DNA of 64,000 nt from Microbacterium oxydans (GTDB lineage Bacteria; Actinomycetota; Actinomycetes; Actinomycetales; Microbacteriaceae). The position numbers were made by a program, and so were the translations under genes. Positions within the stretch are counted from its first letter, which is position 1. Each line of letters starts with the position of its first letter. The notes below the pieces were generated by a model. It saw nothing but the letters and a program-made list of their open reading frames with translations, did no database searches and was not told the DNA's origin. Where the stretch lies: NCBI RefSeq assembly GCF_006540085.1, contig NZ_BJOG01000001.1:248001-312000 (forward strand). The letters run 5' to 3'. Shown in pieces: positions 7,518 through 17,500 of the stretch.

Positions 7518-7820
7518 TCAGGCCCGGCGGCTGGGGTCTCCGTCTTCGCGATTCCCCTCGTCGACATCGGGTCGACGGGTGCCGATACCCGGGTCGTCGT
7601 TGTGTGTCGACTCGTCAGGCACCGTCGAGCGGGATCCGGGTTCGACCCCGACCACCGACGCGGCACCGGAGTCGGCACCCGCTCCTCCGGCCGGTACGTC
7701 ACCCGGGTCCGCTGGCCGGTCGCCCCCGCGCTCGGCGAGGTGCTGGGCGATCCGGGATTCGGCGTCGCCCTCGACCGGCGAGGTCGCCGCCTCCGGACGC
7801 GTTCCCTCGCTCCCGCTCAT
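7518..7820 (-). CDS. Small acidic low-complexity protein
   Basis: 100 residues rich in Asp, Gly, Pro, Ala and Ser, with no hydrophobic segment and no recognised domain; probably disordered. Its ATG overlaps the stop of the upstream small gene in an ATGA junction, which supports translation as a coupled pair. Function is unknown. Confidence 0.55.
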   Translation of the reverse strand: MSGSEGTRPEAATSPVEGDAESRIAQHLAERGGDRPADPGDVPAGGAGADSGAASVVGVEPGSRSTVPDESTHNDDPGIGTRRPDVDEGNREDGDPSRRA

Positions 7821-7987
7821 TCGGTGCCGTCCCTGAGGTCGGTGGGAGCGTCACCGCTGTGGCCCGCGCCCTCGTCTTCCGGAGTGAGGTCACCCTGGCC
7901 CTCTTCGCCCAGCTCCGCCTCGATCGGGTCTTCGCCCTGCGTCTCCGGCTGCTCGCCTTCGGTGGGATACACGTCGGGATTCGACAT
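7817..7987 (-). CDS. Small acidic protein, first of a coupled pair
   Basis: 56 residues starting MSNPDVYPTEGEQPET and strongly acidic (many Glu and Asp). GAGAGGAG lies 7 nt before the ATG, the best evidence for it being a real gene. Its TGA overlaps the next start. No domain is recognised; similar short acidic proteins are common in Microbacteriaceae, from memory rather than from a search. Confidence 0.6.
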   Translation of the reverse strand: MSNPDVYPTEGEQPETQGEDPIEAELGEEGQGDLTPEDEGAGHSGDAPTDLRDGTE

Positions 7988-8091
7988 CCTGCACTCCTCT
8001 CGTCGGGAGGACCAGGGTGGAACGGAATCCGCGGGTCCGCAGGACCGTTGACACCCGGACGACGGGCGACTAATCCCGAACACGGAAAACG

Positions 8092-8140
8092 TGAGCAACC
8101 TTGGTTGACAGCGCGGGGATGAGCAACGTAGGTTGACAGC
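8092..8140 (+). promoter_or_regulatory. Tandem operator/promoter of the HTH-ClpN operon
   Basis: Two copies of a 21-bp word with core GAGCAAC-N4-GTTGACAGC lie at 8092-8112 and 8120-8140, 28 bp apart. Each holds a dyad (CAACC TT GGTTG in the first; CAAC GTAG GTTG in the second). TTGACA (8105-8110) lies in the first copy and TAGGTT (8129-8134) in the second. The spacing is about 18 bp and the ATG follows 6 nt after the -10. A protein bound at these sites would cover the whole promoter. Confidence 0.6.
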
Positions 8141-8383
8141 ATGGAATCCCTCGAGGTCGCACAGATCGCTGCAGACACCACCGATCCCCGAGCAGGGCTG
8201 CGCGCGGTCGCATCTCTGCGCCGACTCGCGGATGCGCTCGAACTGCGGCAAGTCGAAGCCGCGCTGCGGTCCGGCATGAGCTGGCAGTCCATCGCCGACG
8301 CCCTGGGAGTGACCCGCCAGGCCGTGCACAAGAAGCACTCGAAGCGGATCGATCCGTCCATCGACATTCCGCGGAGGGGATGA
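8141..8383 (+). CDS. Small helix-turn-helix DNA-binding protein
   Basis: 80 residues. A predicted helix (RAVASLRRLADALELRQVEAAL) precedes an HTH of the sigma-70 region 4/helix-turn-helix type: MSWQSIADALGVTRQAVHKKH, with the recognition helix at RQAVHKK. It probably binds the tandem operator in its own promoter; this is inferred. It overlaps the next gene by 4 bp (ATGA), so the two products are made together. Leaderless transcription is likely. Confidence 0.75.
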   Translation: MESLEVAQIAADTTDPRAGLRAVASLRRLADALELRQVEAALRSGMSWQSIADALGVTRQAVHKKHSKRIDPSIDIPRRG

Positions 8384-9378
8384 TGAGCCGATTGGTGCAG
8401 GCTGCTGGCACGATGCACACCTTGTCGCTGGCCGCCATGGAAGAGGCCTCGCGTTTCGGGGTGCGTGATACCGACATCGATCATCTTCTGCTCGCTCTGA
8501 CGATCGACCCCGACACCGGGGGTCAGATCCTGCGCGGAATGGGTGCCGGGCTCGACACGGCCCGCGCGGCCGTCGCGGCTCAGCACGCCGCTCAGCTCGA
8601 ATCCGTGGGCGTCGCGACAGGTGTGGAGGAGCCCGGCCGCATCGTCTTCCACGAGACTTCGGGGTACGAGTGGACGGACCGGGCGCTCGCGGTGTGGACC
8701 GCGGCGTCGAGTGGCGGCCGCCGCGGCGACTCCGCGGCGGTGCTGCGCGCGCTCGTGGATGAGCCGAGCGGTCTCGTCGAAGAGATCCTGCGACGACTCG
8801 ATGTCGACCCGGACACGCTGAGATCGCGCCTCGACGACACGCGTGTCTTCGATCCCGCGCGAACAGACCGGATCGACGACAACAGCTTCTCGGCTAGCCG
8901 TTCGATCTTCGTCCCCGCCCCCATCGATGACGTGTGGGAGTTGCTGTCGTCGGCCTCCCGCATTCCCGAGTGGGATCACGGGGTGGGCGAGGTGGGCTCA
9001 GCGATCGCACCCACCGGCCCTTGGGAGGCACGGACGATCACCGTCCGCAACGGCAAGAACGTGTCCGTCAAAGACACCTACGTACGTCAGCGGATCTTCC
9101 TGGACCGGTTCGAGGACCGCGCATTCGTAACCTGGCGCTTCACCTATCCGGACGCGAGTGTCGACACGTCACGGGTGCTCGCATTCGCGCTCGAACATGC
9201 CGCTGGGGGAATACAGATCCAGGTGACGCTCACGTGGGAGGTCAGGGGACCCCGACGAGGAATTCTGCACAGCATCCGACGTCGCGTGCTCCGCCCCGTC
9301 CGGCGGCCGGTCGCGCACGTCCTCACCTACTTCCAGCTCACCCAGACCGAGAGCGGCATCACGCGCGTGTTCCGCTGA
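8380..9378 (+). CDS. Clp N-domain plus SRPBCC fusion protein
   Basis: 332 residues. Residues 1-150 form two Clp-N repeats (AMEEASRFGVRDTDIDHLLLAL and a second after ETSGYEWTDRALAVW). This is the domain that ClpA/ClpC chaperones use to receive substrates, but no AAA+ module follows. Residues 170-332 are an SRPBCC ligand domain (SRSIFVPAPIDDVWELLSSASRIPEWD). The combination suggests a ligand-sensing partner of the HTH protein: the SRPBCC part would bind a lipid-like molecule and the Clp-N part would contact a protein. That is inference; no catalytic residues are seen. Confidence 0.7.
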   Translation: MMSRLVQAAGTMHTLSLAAMEEASRFGVRDTDIDHLLLALTIDPDTGGQILRGMGAGLDTARAAVAAQHAAQLESVGVATGVEEPGRIVFHETSGYEWTDRALAVWTAASSGGRRGDSAAVLRALVDEPSGLVEEILRRLDVDPDTLRSRLDDTRVFDPARTDRIDDNSFSASRSIFVPAPIDDVWELLSSASRIPEWDHGVGEVGSAIAPTGPWEARTITVRNGKNVSVKDTYVRQRIFLDRFEDRAFVTWRFTYPDASVDTSRVLAFALEHAAGGIQIQVTLTWEVRGPRRGILHSIRRRVLRPVRRPVAHVLTYFQLTQTESGITRVFR

Positions 9379-9383
9379 AACCC

Positions 9384-9421
9384 CGGGTGGGCGCATCGCG
9401 CAGAACTCGCCGATGCGCCCA
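9384..9421. terminator. Bidirectional terminator
   Basis: A 13-bp perfect stem GGTGGGCGCATCG/CGATGCGCCCACC with a 12-nt loop, between the Clp-N gene and the convergent small basic gene. Confidence 0.75.
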
Positions 9422-9436
9422 CCGGGTCGAGTCCAC

Positions 9437-9553
9437 TCAGCCCTTCGCACCCTTGCGGGGCTTGATGAACTCGGCCGGCGCGTTCTTCTCGCGCTTCGCG
9501 GCTCGCTTCTCCTTGAGTGTGAGCTGCGGTGCCTTCTTGGTCTTTCCGGACAT
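9437..9553 (-). CDS. Very small Lys/Arg-rich protein
   Basis: 38 residues beginning MSGKTKKAPQLTLKEKRAAK and ending PRKGAKG. About a third of the residues are Lys or Arg. It has a GGGGAAG site ahead of the ATG and a terminator just past its stop. It has no domain. Such short basic proteins may bind RNA, DNA or ribosomes. It is too short for most automatic gene finders. Confidence 0.6.
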   Translation of the reverse strand: MSGKTKKAPQLTLKEKRAAKREKNAPAEFIKPRKGAKG

Positions 9554-9618
9554 GGTGTCTCGCTTCCCCTTCAGTGGCTGGCGTAACCTCCGACCATAGT
9601 GAGAACCCGGAGGAAGTC

Positions 9619-9653
9619 AAATTTCCTTTTGACCGGGAAATTTTTGATAGACT
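9619..9653 (+). promoter_or_regulatory. AT-rich dyad and -10 box upstream of chaA
   Basis: Perfect 8-bp arms AAATTTCC (9619-9626) and GGAAATTT (9636-9643) lie directly before TAGACT (9648-9653), in the place of a -35. It stands out in GC-rich DNA and is a likely binding site for a regulator of the antiporter. Confidence 0.5.
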
Positions 9654-9672
9654 GAACGCCTGAGAACAACCA

Positions 9673-9715
9673 CGGAGGACGACCTCCGACTGTGGGACTC
9701 GACGGGGACGACCCC
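9673..9715 (+). promoter_or_regulatory. chaA leader with two ACGA-loop hairpins
   Basis: CGGAGG-ACGA-CCTCCG (9673-9688) and GGGG-ACGA-CCCC (9704-9715) lie in the transcribed leader, the second 20 nt before the ATG and next to the GAAGGAG site. The identical tetraloops suggest a designed RNA structure, perhaps ion-responsive. No known riboswitch class is claimed. Confidence 0.35.
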
Positions 9716-9734
9716 ACCTCGAAGGAGTCCGGCG

Positions 9735-10886
9735 ATGTCACGCACGGAACTGAAGACGTTGATCGGCCCGACGGATATCGTCCGCGTCGTCCTGGGATGG
9801 GGAGCCTTCGCCGCCCTCCTTCTCCTCCACCCGGTACTGGAGCCTCCCGTGCCCACCCCGGTGCTCGTCATCGCGCTCGCGGTCATCATCGCGGTGATCC
9901 TCGTCTGCGCGTTCGGCGTCGTGAAGCAGGCGGAAGCCCTCGCGCATCGCCTCGGAGACCCTTACGGCTCGCTGGTCCTCACGCTCTCGATCGTCATGAT
10001 CGAGGTGATCCTGATCTCGGCCGTCATGCTCGGACCAGGCGAGCACGCGACCATCGCCCGCGACTCGGTCATGGCCGTCGCCATGATCATCCTCAACCTC
10101 GTGATCGGGCTCGCCCTCCTCGTCGGCGGACTCCGCCACCGCGGCATGGCCCACAACCGCACCGGCACCTCCGCGTACCTGTCCATGCTGGTCGTGCTCG
10201 TCGCGCTCGCCTTCGGCCTCCCCGCTCTGATCGGCACGGACGGGTCCTACACGGTGGCGCAGGAGATCCCGATCATCGTGCTCACCCTCGCGCTCTACGC
10301 GTTCTTCCTCTATCGGCAGATGGGCGCGCAGGCAGGCGATTTCACCGAAGTCGACCCGCGCCTGCTGCAGAACCCGCAACGCCAGGAGAACACGGAGGGG
10401 AACAGCGGGATCCGTGAGGTTCTCGCCGAGCATCGCACGGAGGTCCTCGTGCGGCTCGCCCTGCTGGTGGTCACCGTCATCCCGATCGTGCTCCTGTCGC
10501 ATGACATGGCGGCACTGCTCGACGACGGGCTGGGCCGCCTCGGCGCTCCGGTCGCCCTCGCCGGCGTGCTCATCGCGGGCATCGTGTTCCTTCCCGAGTC
10601 GATCACCGCGGTCCGCGCCGCTCTGGGCGGAGAAGCTCAGCGCGTCAACAACCTCTGCCACGGTGCGCTCGTCTCGACGGTCGGACTCACGATCCCCGCC
10701 GTGCTGATCATCGGCATGTTCACCGGCCAGACGGTCGTGCTCGCGGAGTCTCCGGCGAACCTCTTGATGCTCGGCGTCACACTGCTGCTGTCGGTGACGA
10801 CCTTCGCCGCGAAGCGCGTGACGGCGATGCACGGCGCCGCACACCTGGTGACCTTCGGGGTCTACCTCGTGGTCCTCTTCCGCTGA
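9735..10886 (+). CDS. chaA: ChaA-type calcium/sodium-proton antiporter
   Basis: 383 residues with about 11 membrane segments in two homologous halves, as in the CaCA superfamily. The alpha-repeat motifs are seen as LSIVMIEVILISAVML and, in the second half, LPESITAVRAALGGEAQRVNNL. It should export Ca2+ or Na+/K+ in exchange for protons across the cytoplasmic membrane. A GAAGGAG site precedes the ATG at 9735. The gene stands alone, with its own AT-rich regulatory dyad and a structured leader, which suggests ion or pH control. Confidence 0.85.
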   Translation: MSRTELKTLIGPTDIVRVVLGWGAFAALLLLHPVLEPPVPTPVLVIALAVIIAVILVCAFGVVKQAEALAHRLGDPYGSLVLTLSIVMIEVILISAVMLGPGEHATIARDSVMAVAMIILNLVIGLALLVGGLRHRGMAHNRTGTSAYLSMLVVLVALAFGLPALIGTDGSYTVAQEIPIIVLTLALYAFFLYRQMGAQAGDFTEVDPRLLQNPQRQENTEGNSGIREVLAEHRTEVLVRLALLVVTVIPIVLLSHDMAALLDDGLGRLGAPVALAGVLIAGIVFLPESITAVRAALGGEAQRVNNLCHGALVSTVGLTIPAVLIIGMFTGQTVVLAESPANLLMLGVTLLLSVTTFAAKRVTAMHGAAHLVTFGVYLVVLFR

Positions 10887-10910
10887 CCTCCGAAGCGGAG
10901 TGCCCCGGAG

Positions 10911-12755
10911 TCACGTTCCGGGAGCCGCGCCGTCCAGGCGCAGAGGGGTCAGCGGCGCGGCACTGCAGACGGCGACGCGCCCTGGCCCCGGCTCGCACAA
11001 CGGCTCGTTGAGATACTCGAACTCACCGTGTGTGACGGTACGCACGCAAGTACCGCACACTCCGACACGGCATTCGCTCGGCCAGTCGAGACCCGCACTC
11101 TCGGCGGCGTTCAACAGGCTTCCCGCCGCGGGCTCCCACACGAAGGAGCCCGCAGCCGAATCGACGCGCAACGGGACGTCGGCGCGAGGCACGCGCGGCG
11201 GCCCCCACTCCGAACTCGCCGGAGAGGAGAAGAGGTCGACGTGGACACGCTCGGGAGCGAACCCCGACTGCACGAGCAGGGCGCGCATGGCGGCAGCGAA
11301 AGTCGGCGGACCGCATACCGAGGCATCCGCTTGCTCGAGATCCAGGTCGGCCACGATGGACGCCAGGGCCGTGGCATCGATCAGCCCCTCGATGGCCGTG
11401 AAACCCTCGCAGCTCTCCGGCGCCGGCGTGTCGGTGACATGGAGCTGTGCCGTAGCGTCCGTGAGCTCGGCGACCGCCCTGCATGCCTCCGCCCACAACG
11501 GCAGGGACGTCGAACTACGCGCGCTGTGCACGACTCGTATTCGTCCTGCTCCGCGTCGCGCGACGCGCGAGCGCAGCAGAGCCACGCTGGGAGTGATACC
11601 GATTCCTCCGCTGATCAGCAGGAGATCTCTCGATGCATCGTCGCCCCCGACGCCGTGGGGCCCCGAGACGAGTATCGTCTCGCCGACCTCACGGACATCG
11701 TGCAGCATCGTCGAAACGCGCCCGTCCCGCTTCACGCTGATGCGGAACCGCCCCGGTGCGGTTCCTGAGATCGTGTACGACCGCCAGTTGGGAGTCGGAG
11801 CGTCCGGAAGGTGCACCCGCACGTGGGTTCCCGGAGGAGCGGTCGTGAGCAGGTCGAGGGGGTCCGAAAGCCAGAGGCTGACGACGTCGTCGGACTCGTG
11901 CTCTCTGGCCAGCACCCGGGCAGCGCGCGGCCACCCGGGCTTGCCCTCCAGACGTGCGACGGCCCCGGGCTCCTCGCGGACCGCGTCACCCACACGCACG
12001 GTGCCTCCGCCGATGACCCGCGCGTAGACGCCGCAGAATGCGTAGCCGTAGCGGCTGGCCAGCAGCGCGGGCACATTGAGGTCGGACACCCCTTCGACCG
12101 GGCGGATGGTGGTGGCGCGACAGCGGTCGGTCGGCTGGAACACCTCGAGCTCGGCCTCCCCGACGCGGATGCGCGCTCCCACGAGCTCGAACTCCTCGAA
12201 CGGGGCCAGCCCGGTGAGGTAGAGGTTGGCCCGGAAGCGGCGACGATCGACGGGAACACCGGTCTCCCTCTCCAGCTCCTCGAGGGTCGCGAGGTTGATG
12301 ATCGACAGATGCGCGTCCTCCCAATCCCAGAGTCCATCGGAGGCGGCCTCGACCAGGCGGGGCTCGCCATGATCCGCTCCGAGGGTTCGACGCAGGAGGT
12401 CGTCGATGGCGGCCGAATCGAACGCCTCGACCTCGCCGGCGAGCGACGACCCTCGCTTTCCTCGCGCCATACCCTCCGCTGTCTCGACGACCAGGGCGGG
12501 GGAGTCGGAGCCGTCCTCGACGAGGCCGAGTGAGATGCGGGCGAGGTGCTCGTGGCGGGCGAGGTGGAAGAAGTGCTCGCGAGAGAGCCATCCCGTGGAG
12601 CTCGGAGTCGAGTCGCGGCGGGCTATCGCGAATGCCCGGTCCCCGCGCAGACCACGACCGGGATCGAGACGAACGGGGTCGCGTGCCGGCACGCCGGAGA
12701 GTCCCTTCACCGGATAGCGCACGATGCTGTCGATGGAACCTCGGCTCCTGGTCAT
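10911..12755 (-). CDS. MOSC - flavin reductase - 2Fe-2S ferredoxin fusion protein
   Basis: 614 residues in three parts. Residues 1-235 are MOSC-N and MOSC domains; TDRCRATTIRP holds the Cys expected to bind the molybdenum cofactor, as in YcbX/mARC. Residues 250-480 are a ferredoxin-reductase-like FAD/NAD(P)H module (NWRSYTIS for flavin, LLISGGIGITPSVALL for nucleotide). Residues 515-614 are a plant-type 2Fe-2S ferredoxin with ECRVGVCGTC and a last Cys in VAVCSA. The fusion makes a self-sufficient reductase, probably of N-hydroxylated or similar oxidised compounds. The ATG at 12755 gives the family N-terminus. It is divergent from gap across a palindrome. Confidence 0.85.
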   Translation of the reverse strand: MTRSRGSIDSIVRYPVKGLSGVPARDPVRLDPGRGLRGDRAFAIARRDSTPSSTGWLSREHFFHLARHEHLARISLGLVEDGSDSPALVVETAEGMARGKRGSSLAGEVEAFDSAAIDDLLRRTLGADHGEPRLVEAASDGLWDWEDAHLSIINLATLEELERETGVPVDRRRFRANLYLTGLAPFEEFELVGARIRVGEAELEVFQPTDRCRATTIRPVEGVSDLNVPALLASRYGYAFCGVYARVIGGGTVRVGDAVREEPGAVARLEGKPGWPRAARVLAREHESDDVVSLWLSDPLDLLTTAPPGTHVRVHLPDAPTPNWRSYTISGTAPGRFRISVKRDGRVSTMLHDVREVGETILVSGPHGVGGDDASRDLLLISGGIGITPSVALLRSRVARRGAGRIRVVHSARSSTSLPLWAEACRAVAELTDATAQLHVTDTPAPESCEGFTAIEGLIDATALASIVADLDLEQADASVCGPPTFAAAMRALLVQSGFAPERVHVDLFSSPASSEWGPPRVPRADVPLRVDSAAGSFVWEPAAGSLLNAAESAGLDWPSECRVGVCGTCVRTVTHGEFEYLNEPLCEPGPGRVAVCSAAPLTPLRLDGAAPGT

Positions 12756-12779
12756 GAACGTCCCTTTCCCCTGCTCTGA

Positions 12780-14535
<1,756 letters not shown>

Positions 14536-14544
14536 CGCCCAGGG

Positions 14545-17500
14545 CTAGCTCACGGCACCTCGCCGACGACGGATCAGGACCGCTCCCGCGAGGAGCAGCA
14601 GCACCCCGATACCGGCCAGCAGCGACGCGGAGGCTCCGTCCACCCCTGTCGTCGGGAGCCCGCCGCCACCGTCCGGTAGCGGGCCGGGGGGCACGACCGG
14701 TTCGGGGGGCAGGATCGGGTACACATTGGTGATGGACGCCGTCTGGGTCGTCGGCGGCTCTGCGTCCGCCACCGAGGGTGTCGTGATCGTCACGGTCTGA
14801 CCGTCTCCGAGTCGGGACTGCTCGCCGTGGGCTCCGACGTCTCCGACCTCCGAGACCACACAGGTCGAGCCCAGTGGCAGAGCGTCGAGCCGCCCCTTCA
14901 GCTGGCTCTGCTCCGAGACGGTGATGATCCCGCCGGCGGGGAGCGCCAAGGGAACTCCCGCGACCGAGCATTCGAGTCGGAAGTCGAAGGTGGTGGGCGC
15001 CCGCCCTGTGTCGCCGACCACGACCTTCTGCACCGCGAGATCGCCGTCCTGCAGCAGGACCCCGGCCTGCACAGGGGCCACCGAGTACTCCCGGCCCCCG
15101 GCGTCGGTCCCCACGGCGCCCATCTGGTTCCATGCGATGCCGCCCGCGTCGGGGACGGCGATCGGGGCGAGGTCGGGGTAGGTGGTGGACTCGGGCACGT
15201 TCTGCGTCTCGTAGTGCAAAGACAGCACGTCGCCGGGGCCGAACGAACCGGTGGCGGTACCCGTGAAGTCGATCATGACGCGGATGCCGGTGACGTCCTC
15301 CCACGCTCCGCCGTAGGAGTCGGCCGGAGTCCAGGTTGCCGTGGTGTCGCAGAGCAGGTCGTCGAACCACGCAGAGGTGGGTCCGGTGCCCACACACGGG
15401 GAAGCGGAGGTGGTGACGTCGAGAGTGAACACCGCACCGCTGGGCAGCACGTTCGCGGTGAGCGAGTCGGGCAGGAGCACCGGCGCGTAGGTGCTGTTGC
15501 GCGCCGTGCCGGTCGCGAGCAGACGATCACCGATCCTCGGCAGGGGATCCACGATCGACACGGTCGGGAACCCGACGGTGCCCCCGTTCACGACGGACAG
15601 CCGCCAGTCGTCGGTCGCACCCACGGCCGTGTACGCGGCGCAGGGGGTGCGCGTGTACCCATCGGGGTCGAGCGGGCAGGCAGCGTCCGGATTGTTCAGG
15701 TTGACCTGCCCATCGACCAGATCGCCGTCGATCTCACCCTTGACGTACTTGTATGCGGCGAGCGCGCCACCGGGCGATGGCTGCACGTAGTTCGTCGTCC
15801 CGCACTGGTCGGCGGCGAGATCCGGAACCGTGCCCTCGCCGTTGCCGGAGGCATTGGTGCAGGAGTCGAGGTCCTCAGCGGTGGTGACGACGAAGCTGTT
15901 GGTCGTGAACTGATCGAGAGCGAGCCCCGGAGCCAGCACCAGGTTCACCGTGATCGTGAAGACCTCGCCGGGAGACATGCGGTCACCGCCCTCGGGCCAG
16001 GTGAACGTCACGTTCTTGCCCGTGTCGTCGATCAGAGCCGACACGTCGGTGGAGAGCGTTCCTCCCGCAGAGGTCTGATAGGTGGGCGGTGAGAAGTCCC
16101 AGTCGAGGTACTCCGGCAGCTGATCGGTGAGCTGGTCGATCGTGACGAAGCCCGTTCCCGTGTTGGTGAACTGCAGCGTCCAGGGCAGGCTCGCGCCGAT
16201 GGACACCACATGACTCGTTCCCGGCTGCGACTTCACGACGTCGAGCTGGTGGGTCCCCGGGTCGATGGCGAGCTCGGCGTCGCCTTGGTCTTCTGCCGCA
16301 GGGTAGAGGCCGTCGAGTCTCGCGCTCTCCGCGGTCGCCGCGTTCGGGACGGTGGCGGGCAGCACCAGGGGCGAACCGTCTCGCTGCGTGGTGAGCACCA
16401 CGACGTCGAAGGAGAGCTGAGCAGTCCAGTCGTCCGGTGGCGCGTTGCGGGAGAACACGTCGCCCGCGGCGTTGCGGAACACAGCCCTCACCCCGACCAC
16501 CGTCGCCGGATCGATTCCGGCGGGGAAAGCGGCCGTCGCAGCGAAGACTCCCTCCGCCCAGGTCGTCCCGACGAGGACGTCGATGCGCACCTGATCGGCG
16601 CCGGCGGGGAGGACCACGCTCAGTGCCGGATCGGGGGCGAGGCGCACGGTGTTCCAGAAGTCGGCGTCCGCATCGGTGATCGTGACCTGCTGCGTGGCGG
16701 CCGTCGAGACGCCGTCCGTCGCATCGAGCGTCACGGTGACCGGGTTCGCCAACTCGGTCTCGAGGATCGCGTCCGGGGTGATGGTCTTCGCGAGAGTCAC
16801 ATCGAGGAGCGCACCGATCAACTCGACCGTGTCCCTGGCCGTGTCGTTGGGCCTGGACGCAGAGCCGGACGGGGTGAGCACCGGATCATAGGACTGGGCG
16901 ATCACGTCATTGGCGACAGCGCCCGGCTCCACGAGCTGGCCGGCATCCGAGCGCTCGTACTGTCGCACGCGCGTCTCGATCTGCACCTCGAGAGCCTCTC
17001 CGGCACGGATGCTTCCACCGTCGGTCTCGGGGTGGATGCCGTGGAAGACGACACTGACACCGACCACGGTCGCGAGGTCGGCTTCGGCGAGCGCTGACGC
17101 TGCCGTGACGGACATCGTGCGCGTGCTCAGGGTGCCGTCGGCGCGATCCCACAGCGTGACGGTGGAGGTCGCCGGGTCGACCTGATCGGCAGGGTAGCTG
17201 AACGCGAGCGACAGCACGTCGAGCCGTTCGTAGGGGTTCGTCCCCGCGTCGTAGTCGGCCCCGTCGAAGGGGTCATCCGCCCAGGCATCGGCTGCGCTCA
17301 CACACTGGTCCGCCGCTCCGGGCGTGCACGGGATCGGATCGGTCACGCGCACGTACGATGCGCGGGCTGTGCTGTCGTTCCTGGCGGCGATGTCGAACAT
17401 CACGGTCGGATAGTTCGCGGGGTCCACATCAGCCGACTCCGGGATCGTCACGGTCGCCGGCGTGACGGTCTTGTCGACGGACACGAGCGGCGGCTGATCG

